A DNA stretch of 64,000 bases from Panorpa germanica (GCA_963678705.1 OY783214.1:6448001-6512000), one strand, 5' to 3'; shown: positions 39,109 through 50,900, numbered from the stretch's first letter. Notes: generated by a model not told the origin, from the letters alone. Made by a program: numbers and translations.

Positions 39109-39717
39109 AATGGGCTTGTGTCCTCATTTTTTAGTGGTTAATTTTTCAATTGTTGATTGAAATTGATGTTAATAAATGTGTATTGGCGTGTCTATTTTAT
39201 TAAATATCTAAATGTTGATGGAGATATGGCAACTAAAAGTTTGAATTGTAGTTTTAGCGCTAGAAATGGTCGGCCATATTTGTATGACGTGAAATGAATT
39301 TTAACGTCAGTTATTTGTTGAGTAGGTCAGTGCTGTGGTAATGTTCTGTAACTGTTGGTAGTCAAATAATCAAGTCAAATCAAAGAATAATAAGTTTTTA
39401 TTTTATTTAACCCTGCTAAGGCAGACATAATATTGAAATTTTATTGTTCCTTGAAATAGCTGTAAATAATATTTGATATTTTGATATATAAATACATATA
39501 GCAGAGATTTATGAGCTGTAAGGTTGGTAACCTTACACAAGGATTGTGATGTCACATGCACTTGGAATGTGTACAACGTTGAATTCTTTTAATAATTAAA
39601 GAGACAAAATAACTTTTTTGATTGTTAATATCTCTTAACATATGAGGTTCTAGTAACCCACTTTATCAATATATAGTACACTTTTATAGAAATTAAGACA
39701 TAGGACACAAGCCCATT
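39109..39717 (+). mobile_element. 600-bp TIR element, AATGGGCTTGTGTCC ends, intact copy
   Basis: It begins AATGGGCTTGTGTCCTCATT and ends TAGGACACAAGCCCATT, an inverted repeat of about 16 bp. No coding ORF was seen. Its whole length recurs in the opposite orientation at 40521-41531. It includes a small perfect hairpin, GTAAGGTT-GGT-AACCTTAC. Confidence 0.8.
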
Positions 39718-40520
39718 TAATTTAACAAGTATAAAAAAATGATCAGTAGGTTTTTGTTAGAAATATTCAGAGAGTAATAAAGTATGGGGATCCGTGGTGT
39801 AATATATTATCTCCGCTAGCTATCAGATAAATCGACTATAAGAAGTTTCTTAATAAATAAAAAATCGTAGTTTATGATGCAATTTTCCGGAAAACCCCCT
39901 TAAAAACATAATAATAATAAAAGTAAAAGACAGGCCCCTATTTGGACACCACTGTTACGATTTCAGATAGACAGTTACGTATAGGTAATACATTATCAGT
40001 CTATCATTTTAGACTTCCACAACATAAACGGATCTGCTTTTAAATAAAGTTAGATGTTGTTTTCACTTTATTTACTGAAACGAGAAAGGAACGACGACTA
40101 AAGGGGAGAGATGTATCGTTGTTTAATAGACACATACTGTCAGAAAGTTTAACGTTGCCTAGCGATATCGACGTGTGATAACAACGTGGTAACGAGAAAG
40201 AGAGCGGGAACGGGAACGGGAGCAGTATGTTCAGTTGAACCGTAGCTAAAACTTTATATATACCATAGGAGTATAATAATGTTTTAACTTTTATGTACAT
40301 AATACACACAAAAAAACATGTTGTGGATCATAATAGTTACTGCATACATGTGTCGACATCTATTGTTTTAATTGTTAGACACAGAACTTTCGTTTTAATA
40401 ATGTGACGTAATTATATACAATAAGTTAAGAGTTATATTTCTTTTAGTCATTAAAAAAATTACTTGTTCTTTTTATTGCTTCTGAATATGAGTATGTTCT
40501 TTATTACATTAAAATATCTC

Positions 40521-41531
40521 AATGGGCTTGTGTTCTAAGTCCTAATTTCTATAAAACTGTACGATATATTGATAAAGTTGGTTACTAACACCTCAAATGT
40601 CCAATTATTTTTCAATAACTCCTTATATTTCAGGAGATTTTATCAATTAAAAAAGGCATTTTTTCTCTTTAATTATTAAAGTGATTCAACGTTGGACAAC
40701 ATTCCAACTGCATGTGATATCACAGCCGATAGTTGCTATCTCTTTTATACAACAGAGCGTAAAAGAAATAGCATATTCAAGATAAAACTCTGGCAAGTTC
40801 ATAAATTATTTACAGCTACTTTGAGGAACAATAAAATTTCAATGTAACATCTGCCGTAACAGGCTTAAATAAAAAAAAACTTATTATTCTTTGACTTGAC
40901 TTGATTATTTCGACTACCAACGGCTACAAAATATTACCACAGCACTGACCTACTCAACAAATAACTGACGTTAAAATGCATTTCACGTCATACAACCCAG
41001 TAAACATTTTGGAGTAAATTCGACTTAATTTCTATTACATATCATGAATTTTTTGTCTGGAACGTGTTCGTTTTCTATTCAGTCGTTCAAAGGAAAGGTC
41101 CTTTTTATGAGCTACAGACATTGCAACGACGGTTCACTGCTGAATTAAAAGCGGAGTAGGTTTATGATTTATGACCGGATAATAAAAATATACCCATGTG
41201 GGAAAGAAACAGAAATACTTAATGAATGATGTTGGAAAAAGAAAGAATATTATTATGAAAAACTAACACAAAATCTGTGACAGGTAGAGAATTTGTAAAG
41301 CGTTAGAATAGAATTGTACGAGTGACTCGAACTTCACCAAATAGGACACTTCACCAAATTGTTTACTGGGAAATATGGGCACCATTTCTAGCGCTAAAAC
41401 TACACTTCAAATTTTTAGTTGCTATATCTCCGTCAATATTTAGATATTTAATAAAATAGACACGCCAATGCACATTTATTAACATCAATTTCAATCAACA
41501 ATTAAAAAATCAACCACTAAAAATGAGGACG
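40521..41531 (-). mobile_element. 600-bp TIR element, inverted copy, interrupted and 3'-truncated
   Basis: It starts AATGGGCTTGTGTTCTAAGT and runs antiparallel to 39717-39109. It is broken at 40996-41370 by a CCCAGTAAAC MITE and stops at AAAAATGAGGACG, about 11 bases short of the expected terminus. Differences from the other copy are scattered substitutions and small indels. Confidence 0.8.
40996..41370. mobile_element. CCCAGTAAAC-type MITE inserted in the second 600-bp element copy
   Basis: It starts CCCAGTAAACATTTTGGAGT and ends CACCAAATTGTTTACTGGG. It interrupts the element at 40521-41531. The uninterrupted equivalent lies at 39271-39296 (minus strand), which shows that exactly two bases (AA) were duplicated on insertion. 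The 375-bp interior is partly different from the other copies. Confidence 0.85.
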
Positions 41532-41789
41532 CTTTTAACAATGTATAACTTATGTTCTCTCTGCTATATAACTTATAGACTCTATACAAAACTCTTAATA
41601 CTTAGTAATAGTCTTTACTTCAAGTAACGCGTGTGATATTCCCGTAGTGCATTTCTCTTGTAACAGTTCTTGTCCAATCAGCTCAAACAAGTCCAATATC
41701 TTGTAATATAATACAAGCATAATCTGGTGACCTATATTATAATAATCATGTTGAAACTCTTATGCGATACTGTAAATCTATGTTCTAAA

Positions 41790-42030
41790 GGACAGATACA
41801 AGGATGACCATGTATTTTGGAAATATGCAACATCCCAATAGTTGTACTTGTCTTGTTGTCACAAAGCGTTATTTGACAAACAATATTCAGTCGTTAATTG
41901 GATGTTGTAATGACCCAGATATATTAAACCCAGAAGATAATGCGGCAACGAATGAGCAATTGATTATATTGTATATATATATACAGATGACCTCCTATAG
42001 CGCGATTAATATGTTACATATGGCATGAAA
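41790..42030 (+). other. Weak coding-like frame
   Basis: The frame includes TKRYLTNNIQSLIGCCNDPD and ILNPEDNAATNEQLI. It lies between two transposons (40521-41531 and 42097-42565). There are no splice or domain clues. It may be chance. Confidence 0.15.
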
Positions 42031-42096
42031 TCGCGTTATAAGAATATTTTTTATTATATGTCTATGAATATATATAAAACAAAAACATTTGTTTAA

Positions 42097-42565
42097 GGGC
42101 GTCCGCAGACGAGACAACTGGTTGCAAAGCTTAGCCCCGAATCTGCCCGAACCGAATGTGATTACAACTGTGTTGTTAGTAAAAAAACGAGCGTGTTTAC
42201 GAGCGAAATAAAACACACGACACGAACATAACTAAACTGATTTGAAACTGGTTTTGAGCATATATTCAGCGACTATATTTCTCGGTCGCAGGGCATTGCT
42301 GGATTAATACATACATACAATCAAATATAACACAATAGAATCCCCTGTTTTGCTATTGTCAAAAATTCTAGAGAGTCACGATACACGGCTCGTGCTTGTT
42401 TTCGTTTAAAACTTCGTTTCTCGTTTAGTTTGCAATCAGTCGACTCGTATGCCTTTCCTCGTGTTTTATCTCACTCGCATACACGTTCGATCTCTTACTA
42501 ACAACATAGTTGTAATCACATTCGGTTCGGGCAGATTCAGGCTAAGGTTTCGTGTGCGGAGAGCC
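42097..42565. mobile_element. PIF/Harbinger-like MITE, copy 2 (TAA target)
   Basis: The left end is GGGCGTCCGCAGACGAGACA and the right end CGTGTGCGGAGAGCC. TAA at 42094-42096 and 42566-42568 is the target duplication. The interior runs antiparallel to copy 1, for example in the ACAGGGGATTCTATTGTGTT segment. The right TIR has lost a block between GCTAAGGTTT and CGTGTGCGG. Confidence 0.75.
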
Positions 42566-43794
42566 TAAGACTAATTGCGAGAAATAAAATAAATAATAAG
42601 TGTTCAAAAATAACTACATAAGCCCGCAGATGTCCAATTCCTGATCTACACAATAATTACGATTCATGTGTGGGTGTAACGGAGATTTTTATTCTATACA
42701 CTGTTAAATATTCCTTTAAACTTACTACAAATTTAATTTAAAATTCGTTGTAAAATTAATGACAGATTACATTTCACCGACTATAGAATATGTGAATTTT
42801 AACAAAATAATCTAAATTTGAATAGACTCTCTTATGTCTTAGAAATGTGCTCATAAAAATGTTAACAGTATGTTGCTTTGAATAAAACACTCTCCTTAAG
42901 ACTAAATTTGTATTGAAAGAAAATAGAATTTACTGTTTCCCCTATAGAAATATAGTAACAATTTTAAATTTTTTTATCCTTTGCTTAACTAAGAATTTGT
43001 ATTTGTCCACCTATCCACCTATTACTGATAATATATTTAATGATAATATGACACTAATCAAAACCAACATTGTCAGAGGGATTTCATCAAATGTGTCATA
43101 ACAGAATTTAATACGACAAAAAAGAGAGAGGAAAAAGAGGGAAAAAAAGCTATCAAGCTAACCAATGTATTTGTTCCGCATACCGAGCAGTTTAACCTGC
43201 TTAAGTATTCAGTTTTCCAGGGCCCCTTTTGAATACCAAGTGAGTCAGCTGTTGCTCGATTCCTGCTATGCGAGTTTGCGAGTGTGCGACAGATCGCACA
43301 ACGTTTTTATTCAAATTCAAAATTATTCGAGTATGCAAAAAAATGATAAACGGCTGATACTGTTTCATCGTACACCGTACACCGTACACGACTGTGATAT
43401 TAATTTCTTTGTATACACATACACATAAAAAACACAAATACATACATATTTATATTTATATTTTTTACTTCCGTTTTATCACTGTACATACATACATACA
43501 TTTTAATTTATAAACTCTCAATATCTCTGAATTAAATAAATAAAACATGGCCGGAAAAAGTACTAGTTTATTTCATTGTACATTCAACATCCACCATCCA
43601 GTAATACCGCGAGACTCTAGTTGCAAGAGTCCCCGAAACCGTGACATGTGGCGGGCGAAACACCATCCGGTTCTCTTATTCAAGTATTGATGCTGGCGAA
43701 GCTATTGTATTAATTTAAAACGGGTTGTTCTCTGTAAAGAGGTGGTGTAGTTGAAAACAAATATATTTAAAATTATAAGTTGATAAATCCACTT

Positions 43795-44170
43795 TATTAT
43801 ATTATTTGTGTGCCTGTTATTATATTTCCTAATACATTTAATTCTTATATAAATTCAAACTTAAAACTATACCTAAACTATTCTAGACTTTTGCTACTTT
43901 CAAAAGTACTTTCTGTTTCTGCTTCTCTTGATTCTCTTTCCTAATGTTCCCTACTCCTCCTTCATTCTCACCGTTTCCTGAATCCTCTTCCTTTTTGCTT
44001 GTACCTTCGTCTCTCACCCCTTGCCTTCCATGTCACCTCTTGACAAACACTCTATTTCCTTTTCTAGCTATCCCTTCTCCCTTCTGTCTTCATTTTCATT
44101 CCTCCAGCCTTTTATCTCTATATTTCTATTACAGACATAAACCCTCTATCCCACAAAATTTAGAAATAAA
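43795..44170 (-). pseudogene. ARFRLGNE-family retrotransposon tail, minus strand
   Basis: The minus strand gives GAATCAAGAGAAGCAGAAAC, GTAGCAAAAGTCTAGAATAG and a tail ending GGCACACAAATAATATAATA. It is close to 4541-5065 throughout. The coding part is not recognisable. Confidence 0.7.
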
Positions 44171-44438
44171 AATATAGAAAAGTTAGTTTATAGTACGTGG
44201 ACTACCGCACTAACAGTTAGTCGAACTTAGTCGAGGGTATTTCGTAGAAATAATACCGTTGGTGCTATATTGAATATTACAGAACATATTTATTTCCTTG
44301 GCTCGTTGAAGTTCAGCACGTTGTTATTAATAGCGATGGCACTTCACTTCGTTGCATGAAAAGTCTTTACTTGATAATTAGTTGGCTTAGCTGAGTGCTC
44401 ATAGACGAACAAACCTTTGATAGCTGCTAACTGACTTA

Positions 44439-45008
44439 AGGGGGGAGTAAAGTGTCAACCTCTTTTTTTAAGAATCGGTGTCCTCGCTAGCTTAAAATCT
44501 ATTGCACCGATTCTTTTAAAATTATAAAACACTCTTTCTTTACATAAATGCCGAGGTAGCGCTGTCGAGTTTTTTTTTTAATGTTAAAGTATTTTAAAAT
44601 AGCAAAGTTTCTAATTTTTTTCATGACAAATCGATATTTTGATTTCTAAGTGCTGTAATTCGACAGCGTTACCTATATAAACTTATTAACTAATGAAATC
44701 ATTTTGGTTCTGGAATTCAAATAATCCAGTGATGAGTTATGAGGCACACCGCAATGAAACTTTTATTTTGTGGCGTCTGCGGAGATTCGTTGTCAATACT
44801 TCATTTCTTGATATTTATTTACGAAATTTTAAGAAAGTATTCCTTAAATATTATTTTATCATGTAGTAATTATAGAAATAATTATATATTAACTGTGTCG
44901 TCAAAAAATATTGTCGAAAATATGCTTTTTGTTATCGTTTTGACCTTATAAGCAAACCTTAAAGGAATGGAAAAGGCATTAAAGCGAGGCGTAATCTTAC
45001 TCCCCTCC
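44439..45008. mobile_element. Possible TIR element with AGGGGGGAGTAA ends
   Basis: AGGGGGGAGTAAAGTG at the left and CTTACTCCCCTCCT at the right form a short imperfect TIR. Inside, GAATCGGTG pairs with CACCGATTC, and GGTAGCGCTGTCG pairs with CGACAGCGTTACC. It has no other copy in the window, so the call rests on this symmetry. Confidence 0.45.
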
Positions 45009-45309
45009 TCTTCCATATTTCATTCGCTAATCCAATGTGTGAACTGCTTTCTGTGTAGTACGCCTATGTTGCCCATAGTATCAGTATTTAAAATAAAATC
45101 TCTTTCCATTTTTTTTAATTAACCACCCACAAAGTTTGTTACAAGTTTACTTTTCTTGTCAGGTTTATTATTCGCCAATTAAATTTAATCTTCAAATAAA
45201 AGTCCTGCTGTTTTTAGACAATATAAACGTGGCGATATCTCATTAAGCCAATTGCTCTCATTATAAAAGCATTAACTAAGTAATAAAGTAAGACGTGTGT
45301 GTGACACTA

Positions 45310-45346
45310 GCCCAATCCCAAGTCCAATCCCAATCCCAATCCCAAT
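45310..45346. repeat. (TCCCAA)n short array
   Basis: About five CCCAAT units, one changed to CCAAGT. Too short, and of the wrong unit for an insect telomere (TTAGG). Confidence 0.85.
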
Positions 45347-45934
45347 AAACAAACACTATCATACACACCGATATATTCCTACGACCCGTAAGCAGATGAA
45401 TTCCAATTTTAGTAAATAAATCGCAGTCGTCACGCGATAAAAACATTCACATAGAAATGAAATTATAAAGTAGTCAATTTCTTAACTGCTATAATAATCA
45501 AAAAAGAATCTGATACTTTCCTGGTATAAAGTCACGCAAACACTACCCGCATCACACCACCCCACCCACCACTAACATCGCGTGAGTGAATGACAAGTTT
45601 CACCCTTACTTTCTTTTAGTATCGGGTGAACTTATTCACCCCTGTACGACCCACGGGACGTTCTAATTTTATTACACACCATTCAGTTACTATTAATGTT
45701 GCATTCTGCAAAAGTCACATGTTTTTCCTTTTGTTCTGTATTTTACAAGTAGAGTAATTTATAGAAACTACTGATTTTAGATTTTATTTTATGTACTGTG
45801 TTGTATTGTATAATAGCTTTCAACGTAATGTTATGTGTTTAAACAAATTTATTGCAAATGAAAATTACGATCATTAAATTACAGTTCTTAAACAGCATTC
45901 AAAAAACCGAGTGGCATCGGCATTTGCAATTCTT

Positions 45935-46265
45935 AGGCCTGTCGCACTATGGAAGCGTTTTTAAGCGACGGCGAATTCGGACGCCAAAGTAAGCCTACTT
46001 CTATGTTTCGGGATGTGTGTGTCATAATGCATACTACGTACCAATGCGACAGTACGTCAAGTGAAACTTGTGTATACCACTTTGCTTTCATATCCCCCTC
46101 CAGTGTATTCGTTTGATCCCTTCCATGCATACGCTTGATCAAAATTCGTTTAAATACGATCCCAGCATAAAACCTACGTAACGCCCGCATTCGGATGGCT
46201 TTGTCGCAAGCAGTGTGCGAGGCTTCATTACATTTACAGGGTTCGGATAGGTAAAGCGTAGTAGC
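45935..46265. mobile_element. Degraded AGGCCTG-type element
   Basis: The left end is AGGCCTGTCGCACTATGG, followed by a GCGACGGCGAATTCGGACG block resembling the start of the element at 33718. Bases 46170-46260 are the reverse complement of 7640-7740, including GGTTCGGATAGGTAAAGCGT. The right end is lost. Confidence 0.6.
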
Positions 46266-46407
46266 GCGAATTTTTTTCGTTTTCTTTTTTGAATTTCCAT
46301 ATTTTCACAGAGCCGATTGCTCGCTCTCAGACTGCTGCTTATTCCGTTTCGATCCCGGTATCAAAGTTAATTTATTCAATAAATATAACATAATGAACTA
46401 AATAAAG

Positions 46408-46758
46408 TTTTTTTTTTATATATAGTTTCTCGGGCTTCCTAGGCACGTAGCCTTTTATCGCTCCTAATATTGTTCTGCTTTTTCTTATACTTTATATCCA
46501 GACAACAAGAAAGATCTGTTCATGGCTACTGCTGTTATAAATTTCGGTTTCTTAATCAAAATGGCGGTGTTAACAGGAAGCCATTGCTGTATTTTTACAT
46601 TGCATTTAGGGTTTGGAATGATTATGTTTCTTGCTAGATGTTTCGGAGCTCCAGTATGATTCATTCTTAGTCTTGAGGTCATTGTTATTAATCTTCTTGG
46701 CCATTTTAGTTTGGCAAACCATGGCTTACGTTTCAGTATATGTTGTATTTTATAAAAT
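46408..46758 (-). pseudogene. Non-LTR retrotransposon 3' end, KGREFYKIQ family, copy 3 (knuckle deleted)
   Basis: The minus strand carries a poly-A start at 46408-46418 (T-run on plus), the tail with GCCTAGGAAGCC, and the SRLRMNHTGAPKHLARN motif. The zinc-knuckle stretch after IIPNPKC is deleted. The 5' end is truncated inside the ILKRKPW region. It is flanked by long direct repeats at 46362-46407 and 46764-46810. Confidence 0.8.
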
Positions 46759-48027
46759 CATTACAAAGTTAATTTATTCAATAAATAAATTTAAAATGAA
46801 CTAAATATAGTTCTATTTATTATATACTCAGATAATCATAAACTTATTAGGCGGCAGTGTAATCCACATATATGGAATTTGACCCAATGATAACTGCCAA
46901 CACTGTAGGTGGTCGGTGATAAAAAATCAGCAGTTATATTTAAAAAATTAAAATTCCATCCACGCGCTGCAAATCCACCCGTTATTTTTTCAACTATTTC
47001 ATATTCTTAACATATGGAAAACATAGATGATATCTCCAGAAATTTTATTAAAAAAACACACTTATATCCATAAGGACGAACACCAAATAGAATATATTTA
47101 CAAGGTAAAAAATAAAATTTAAATTAAACACAGTAGGAGAGAGCATTGAGACTTGACACTGATTACTTTGTCTATTATTAACTATATTTTATTATATACA
47201 TACGCCACGGCACTACAAGAATATAGTAGGAGATCATCGGTGATAGGACACAGCATCGCTAATCGGAAATAGAACGACGTTAAAAAAGAAAGTTCAAATC
47301 GAAACGGAATGACGGTGTTAAAATTTGATCCAAGAAATCTTTAAATAATTAACCACTGAGCAATAAACACCACTTTGAAATTATTTGAAACAAAACACCT
47401 TAATATACTCCAAATAAGATTAATCTAAAATGCTTTTAATTTGCTTAAACGCATTGCTGATTGAACACGGTAACTAGGGAGGGTGACGATGACGTTGTAA
47501 CAGATAAACTCGTACTAGTACTCGTACTCCCATAAGCGCGTGGGAACGTAACAACTGCATGATAAATGTATTAATACTACAGAATCTTAAAGTCCAAAAC
47601 AATTCACATCCTTTTAAAGTTCAAGAAATAGAGTTTTGTAAGAAGGGACAAGTTAGATGGGGACGACACATCAAGGAATCTTTCTCTAAGTGTGATGATG
47701 TCTCTATGAATAAAATAATCAATTCCTAACGTGAGGAACATTTCCAGAAATAATATGGCTACTTTATATTTCAGTTTTCAAGAAGTTTAGATTCATATTA
47801 TTGACTATTATTGTTATATAAATCTTTTAAAATAACATGGAATGGTACTCCGGAGTATTGTTAGTTTTTAAAGCTGTATAAAGCCAAGTTTATTGTGCGT
47901 TAGTAACAATACACTGGCTTTTGTATTTCTTCAAAAATATTTATTTAGATATATGTACTTTGCATGTGTTTCTAAAACTACTTCTGAAGACAATAATGGA
48001 CCCATATTTTAGCTCTTATATATATTT

Positions 48028-48700
48028 TGTTTTTTTTTATTTACTTATTTGCCTTGACTTTCTTTCGTCATAGCCACCATTAAGCATTTTTTATACATCC
48101 TTTATTATAATTCAATTTAACAAATTTCTAATTATTTCAATAATTCACTAATTAATTTTGAATCACTTAACAAAAATTTAGTATTAACAGGAAAAGTTTT
48201 AATCACATCTGATATTTCACAATTGCATTTTGATCTTTCTAAACTATAATTTATGCATTCAAATATAATATGATCCAAAGTTCCTTCTTCACCACATTGA
48301 CATCTATCGTCAGATTTAATATTAATTTTGTACAGGTGACCTGGAGTTTTGCAATGATTACTTTTGATTCTGATTATAGTTGATACAATTTTGCGGGACT
48401 CATTTCTAAACCATCTCTTCTTACTTAAATTTAGATGTAACATATAATAATCTCTTCCTTTTAACTGACTTTTGTTAATGAAATCTGTGTTTCTCAAATT
48501 GAAGTTTAATTTTTTGATTATATGAAAAATTTCATATGAAGGTTATTTTCACTTTCATCAAAATTTCTAAATTTATTGATTCCTTTGCCAATTTATCCGC
48601 AATCTCGTTTCCTCTTATTCAACATTGTCCTGGTATCCACATAAATTTAGCTCTTGTACATGTATACCAACACAAATACTTTGAAGTTAGTTATGGTCCT
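48028..48700 (-). pseudogene. Non-LTR retrotransposon 3' part with RNase H and CX1CX7HX4C knuckle
   Basis: Reading the minus strand from 48660, one frame gives FMWIPGQC, a stop, then IRGNEIADKLAKES, the classic C-terminal end of a LINE RNase H domain (WIPGHxGIxGNExADxLAK). A second open frame of 121 codons (48497-48132) follows. It contains FRNESRKIVSTIIRIKSNHC and the knuckle CQCGEEGTLDHIIFEC, and ends SELLK before a stop. The 3' tail is AGTCAAGGCAAATAAGTAAA with A-rich sequence. The stop in RNase H shows that the copy is dead. It is probably cut at the 5' side by the MITE at 48705. Confidence 0.8.
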
Positions 48701-48704
48701 TCAA

Positions 48705-48905
48705 GGCTGGGTTTACACGGCATTGTACTGCACGTTTTTTTGCAGTATAAATATTATCGAATAAACAGTGGCGCATACAAACGTCAAAACATTTTGCAGT
48801 ACAAACGTCATGTAAATGGTTCTACATAAAATGTTTGCGCCACTATTTATTCGATAATATTTATACCGCAAAAAACGTGAGGTACAATGCCGTGTGAATT
48901 CATCC
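48705..48905. mobile_element. Palindromic MITE with ACACGGCATTGTAC arms
   Basis: The left arm GGCTGGGTTTACACGGCATT continues through GTACTGCACGTTTTTT and an AATATTATCGAATAAA segment. It is mirrored at 48838-48905. About 70 bp per arm surround a short spacer with two GTACAAACGTCA-like blocks. It abuts the 5' edge of the minus-strand retrotransposon fragment at 48028-48700. Confidence 0.75.
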
Positions 48906-50248
48906 TAAGAGTTGAGAATAACAACTGCACGTGGCGCTATTTGCGTTGCATATTCGCGTTCTTTGCGACTGACATTGAACAAGCGTTATTGCTTTATTAA
49001 TTAAAAGAAGTACTAATTTTAGACTGTTGTATGATAAAATGTTATCTCAGAAAAAACAATTACATCGCATAGTTCAAAGAAGAACTGTGCATCTAAATAT
49101 CTTCGAATTTCCTACATGAGCCTAAAATTGTTGATATGGCATTTCAAAAACAAATTTTTCAATCCATGATCTTAGACTAATATTTATTCCTTTATTTCTG
49201 CTTAAATACACTTTCGTAACTAATAGTTAATGCGTAGGAGTTTGTAAATTAATTGTTTAAATATAATGATTTGGTGAAAATATACTATTACGCCAGATTC
49301 CAATTTCTTTTACCTCCAATGTATGACTCACCCTTTTCGCTAATTTATTAATTCTATGAAATATGAAAATTAATGTGAAAAATACAAAATTCTACTAAAA
49401 ATAAATGCATACTACTTCTCTTTTCTACTTTAAATGATCCGGATGAGTCACAGATCGTAGCTGCAGACAAATATGACGCACAAATTATGCCGAATTTCAA
49501 AATATATTAAGAAAAAGAAAAATAAATTCAACAAACATTGCCACAGAATCAACAACAATCATTTTTTAACTAAACTACAACATAAGTTTTAATTTAGCTG
49601 CAAGAAATACTAAAAATTGAGTCTCCCTTTACCCTTAGGGGTTAGTGCGTTAAACCCCTTTAAATAAGTAACAGAATAGGGATGGGGATCTTAGTCAACT
49701 ACATAACAAAACATATTACAAACAAGTTATATTCAAAATATTTTATATGTCACAACATCCCCGTATAATATATGTGTGTCGGAATAATAAGGGACCAAAT
49801 TTTCGTAAATTTATAGCATTAAAGTGAGCCCCACATGCTCTCTTCATATATAATACGGTGTGTCAGTACGTATATATGTTTTCACAAGTGTTGACAAGCC
49901 CGGAGGGAATCGAGTCACTATTAGCATTGTTATGTACCCGAGATCCGAGACCCCAGACCCCCAGAACAGAGACCTAGCATAAAATACGGCTCTCGATTTT
50001 CTCTCGTTTATTCAGTGGCATGGAAATAAAGGGAAAGCGTGGAGTGGTTATTAGAGGAGCCAACAGCCAAGTGACGTTTCACTGCTCCTTTTTTTTATTT
50101 TTTTATTACAATAATTCTATATATCTCTATTATGTGTATATTATTATAAAATATATATATAGGATAAGAACACTTTAAAAAAATATATCTTTTCAGAAAA
50201 TTGTTATGAATTGAATGGATATAATGCATATATATTTTCACGGTTCGT

Positions 50249-50395
50249 TTAACGAAGTACTTGAGAGGCAGGTCCATTAGGACGTCCAACTATCTGTCCA
50301 ACTCCACTTGGTCTATAAGCATAGGAGAAAATGATTACAGGCCCCAAGCGAGTAGCAAAAACACATAACTCAAATATATAACTTGGCCACATAGT
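50249..50395 (-). CDS. Candidate terminal exon, unknown protein
   Basis: After the acceptor TTTTTAG at 50400-50396, the minus strand is open for 48 codons to TAA (50251-50249). It reads TMWPSYIFELCVFATRLGPV, IIFSYAYRPSGVGQIVGRPN and GPASQVLR. Composition is unlike the surrounding AT-rich DNA, with Gly/Pro/Arg content. It does not join in phase to the exon at 51292, so another exon or another gene is needed. The family is not recognised and the call is weak. Confidence 0.25.
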   Translation of the reverse strand, partial: TMWPSYIFELCVFATRLGPVIIFSYAYRPSGVGQIVGRPNGPASQVLR

Positions 50396-50824
50396 CTAAA
50401 AATATTATAACAATTTTACACTAAGGTTAGTTTTATTATATACACTGTAATGTGAAAAGTTTTATTCGATAAATTCTGAAAATCTTTCTTTCTAACTATT
50501 TTACATAGGTACAATCATAAATCATATATCCAACAGAAATATATTATTATATAGGTTTATAAAATATTTTTTATGTTTAGTACCTAATTTATTTTAGAAG
50601 ACATGTAGTACATTAACAATATTCGCTTTCATTTATTAACCTGTTGCTCTTAATACCAACGACTTACTTCAGGAGAAGGAATAATCTGATTAGAATAAGG
50701 AGTGAGATTATTTGACCCTAACATTTAAAATAAAGAATAGCGTACAATTAAATAATCATTTATAGATTATTTTAATCAATATATTGATTTTAATAAAGGA
50801 AAGATTATTCCTTTGTCAAAAGAA

Positions 50825-50900
50825 GAAAAAGATTATTAAAGGCTATAAAATGCTATTTGCCTAGGAACCCTAAGAAACCATAAACAAAAACAAAATGGAA
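50825..50900 (+). pseudogene. 3' tail of a KGREFYKIQ-type retrotransposon
   Basis: TTATTAAAGGCTATAAAATG, then GCTATTTGCCTAGGAACCC and AAGAAACCATAAAC resemble the 3' tails at 3308-3374 and 27208-27268. Coding sequence upstream is not recognisable, so this is only a tail. Confidence 0.55.

Noticed and set aside
45310..45346. Telomere-like repeat
   Set aside because: The unit is TCCCAA, only about five copies; the insect telomere unit is TTAGG.
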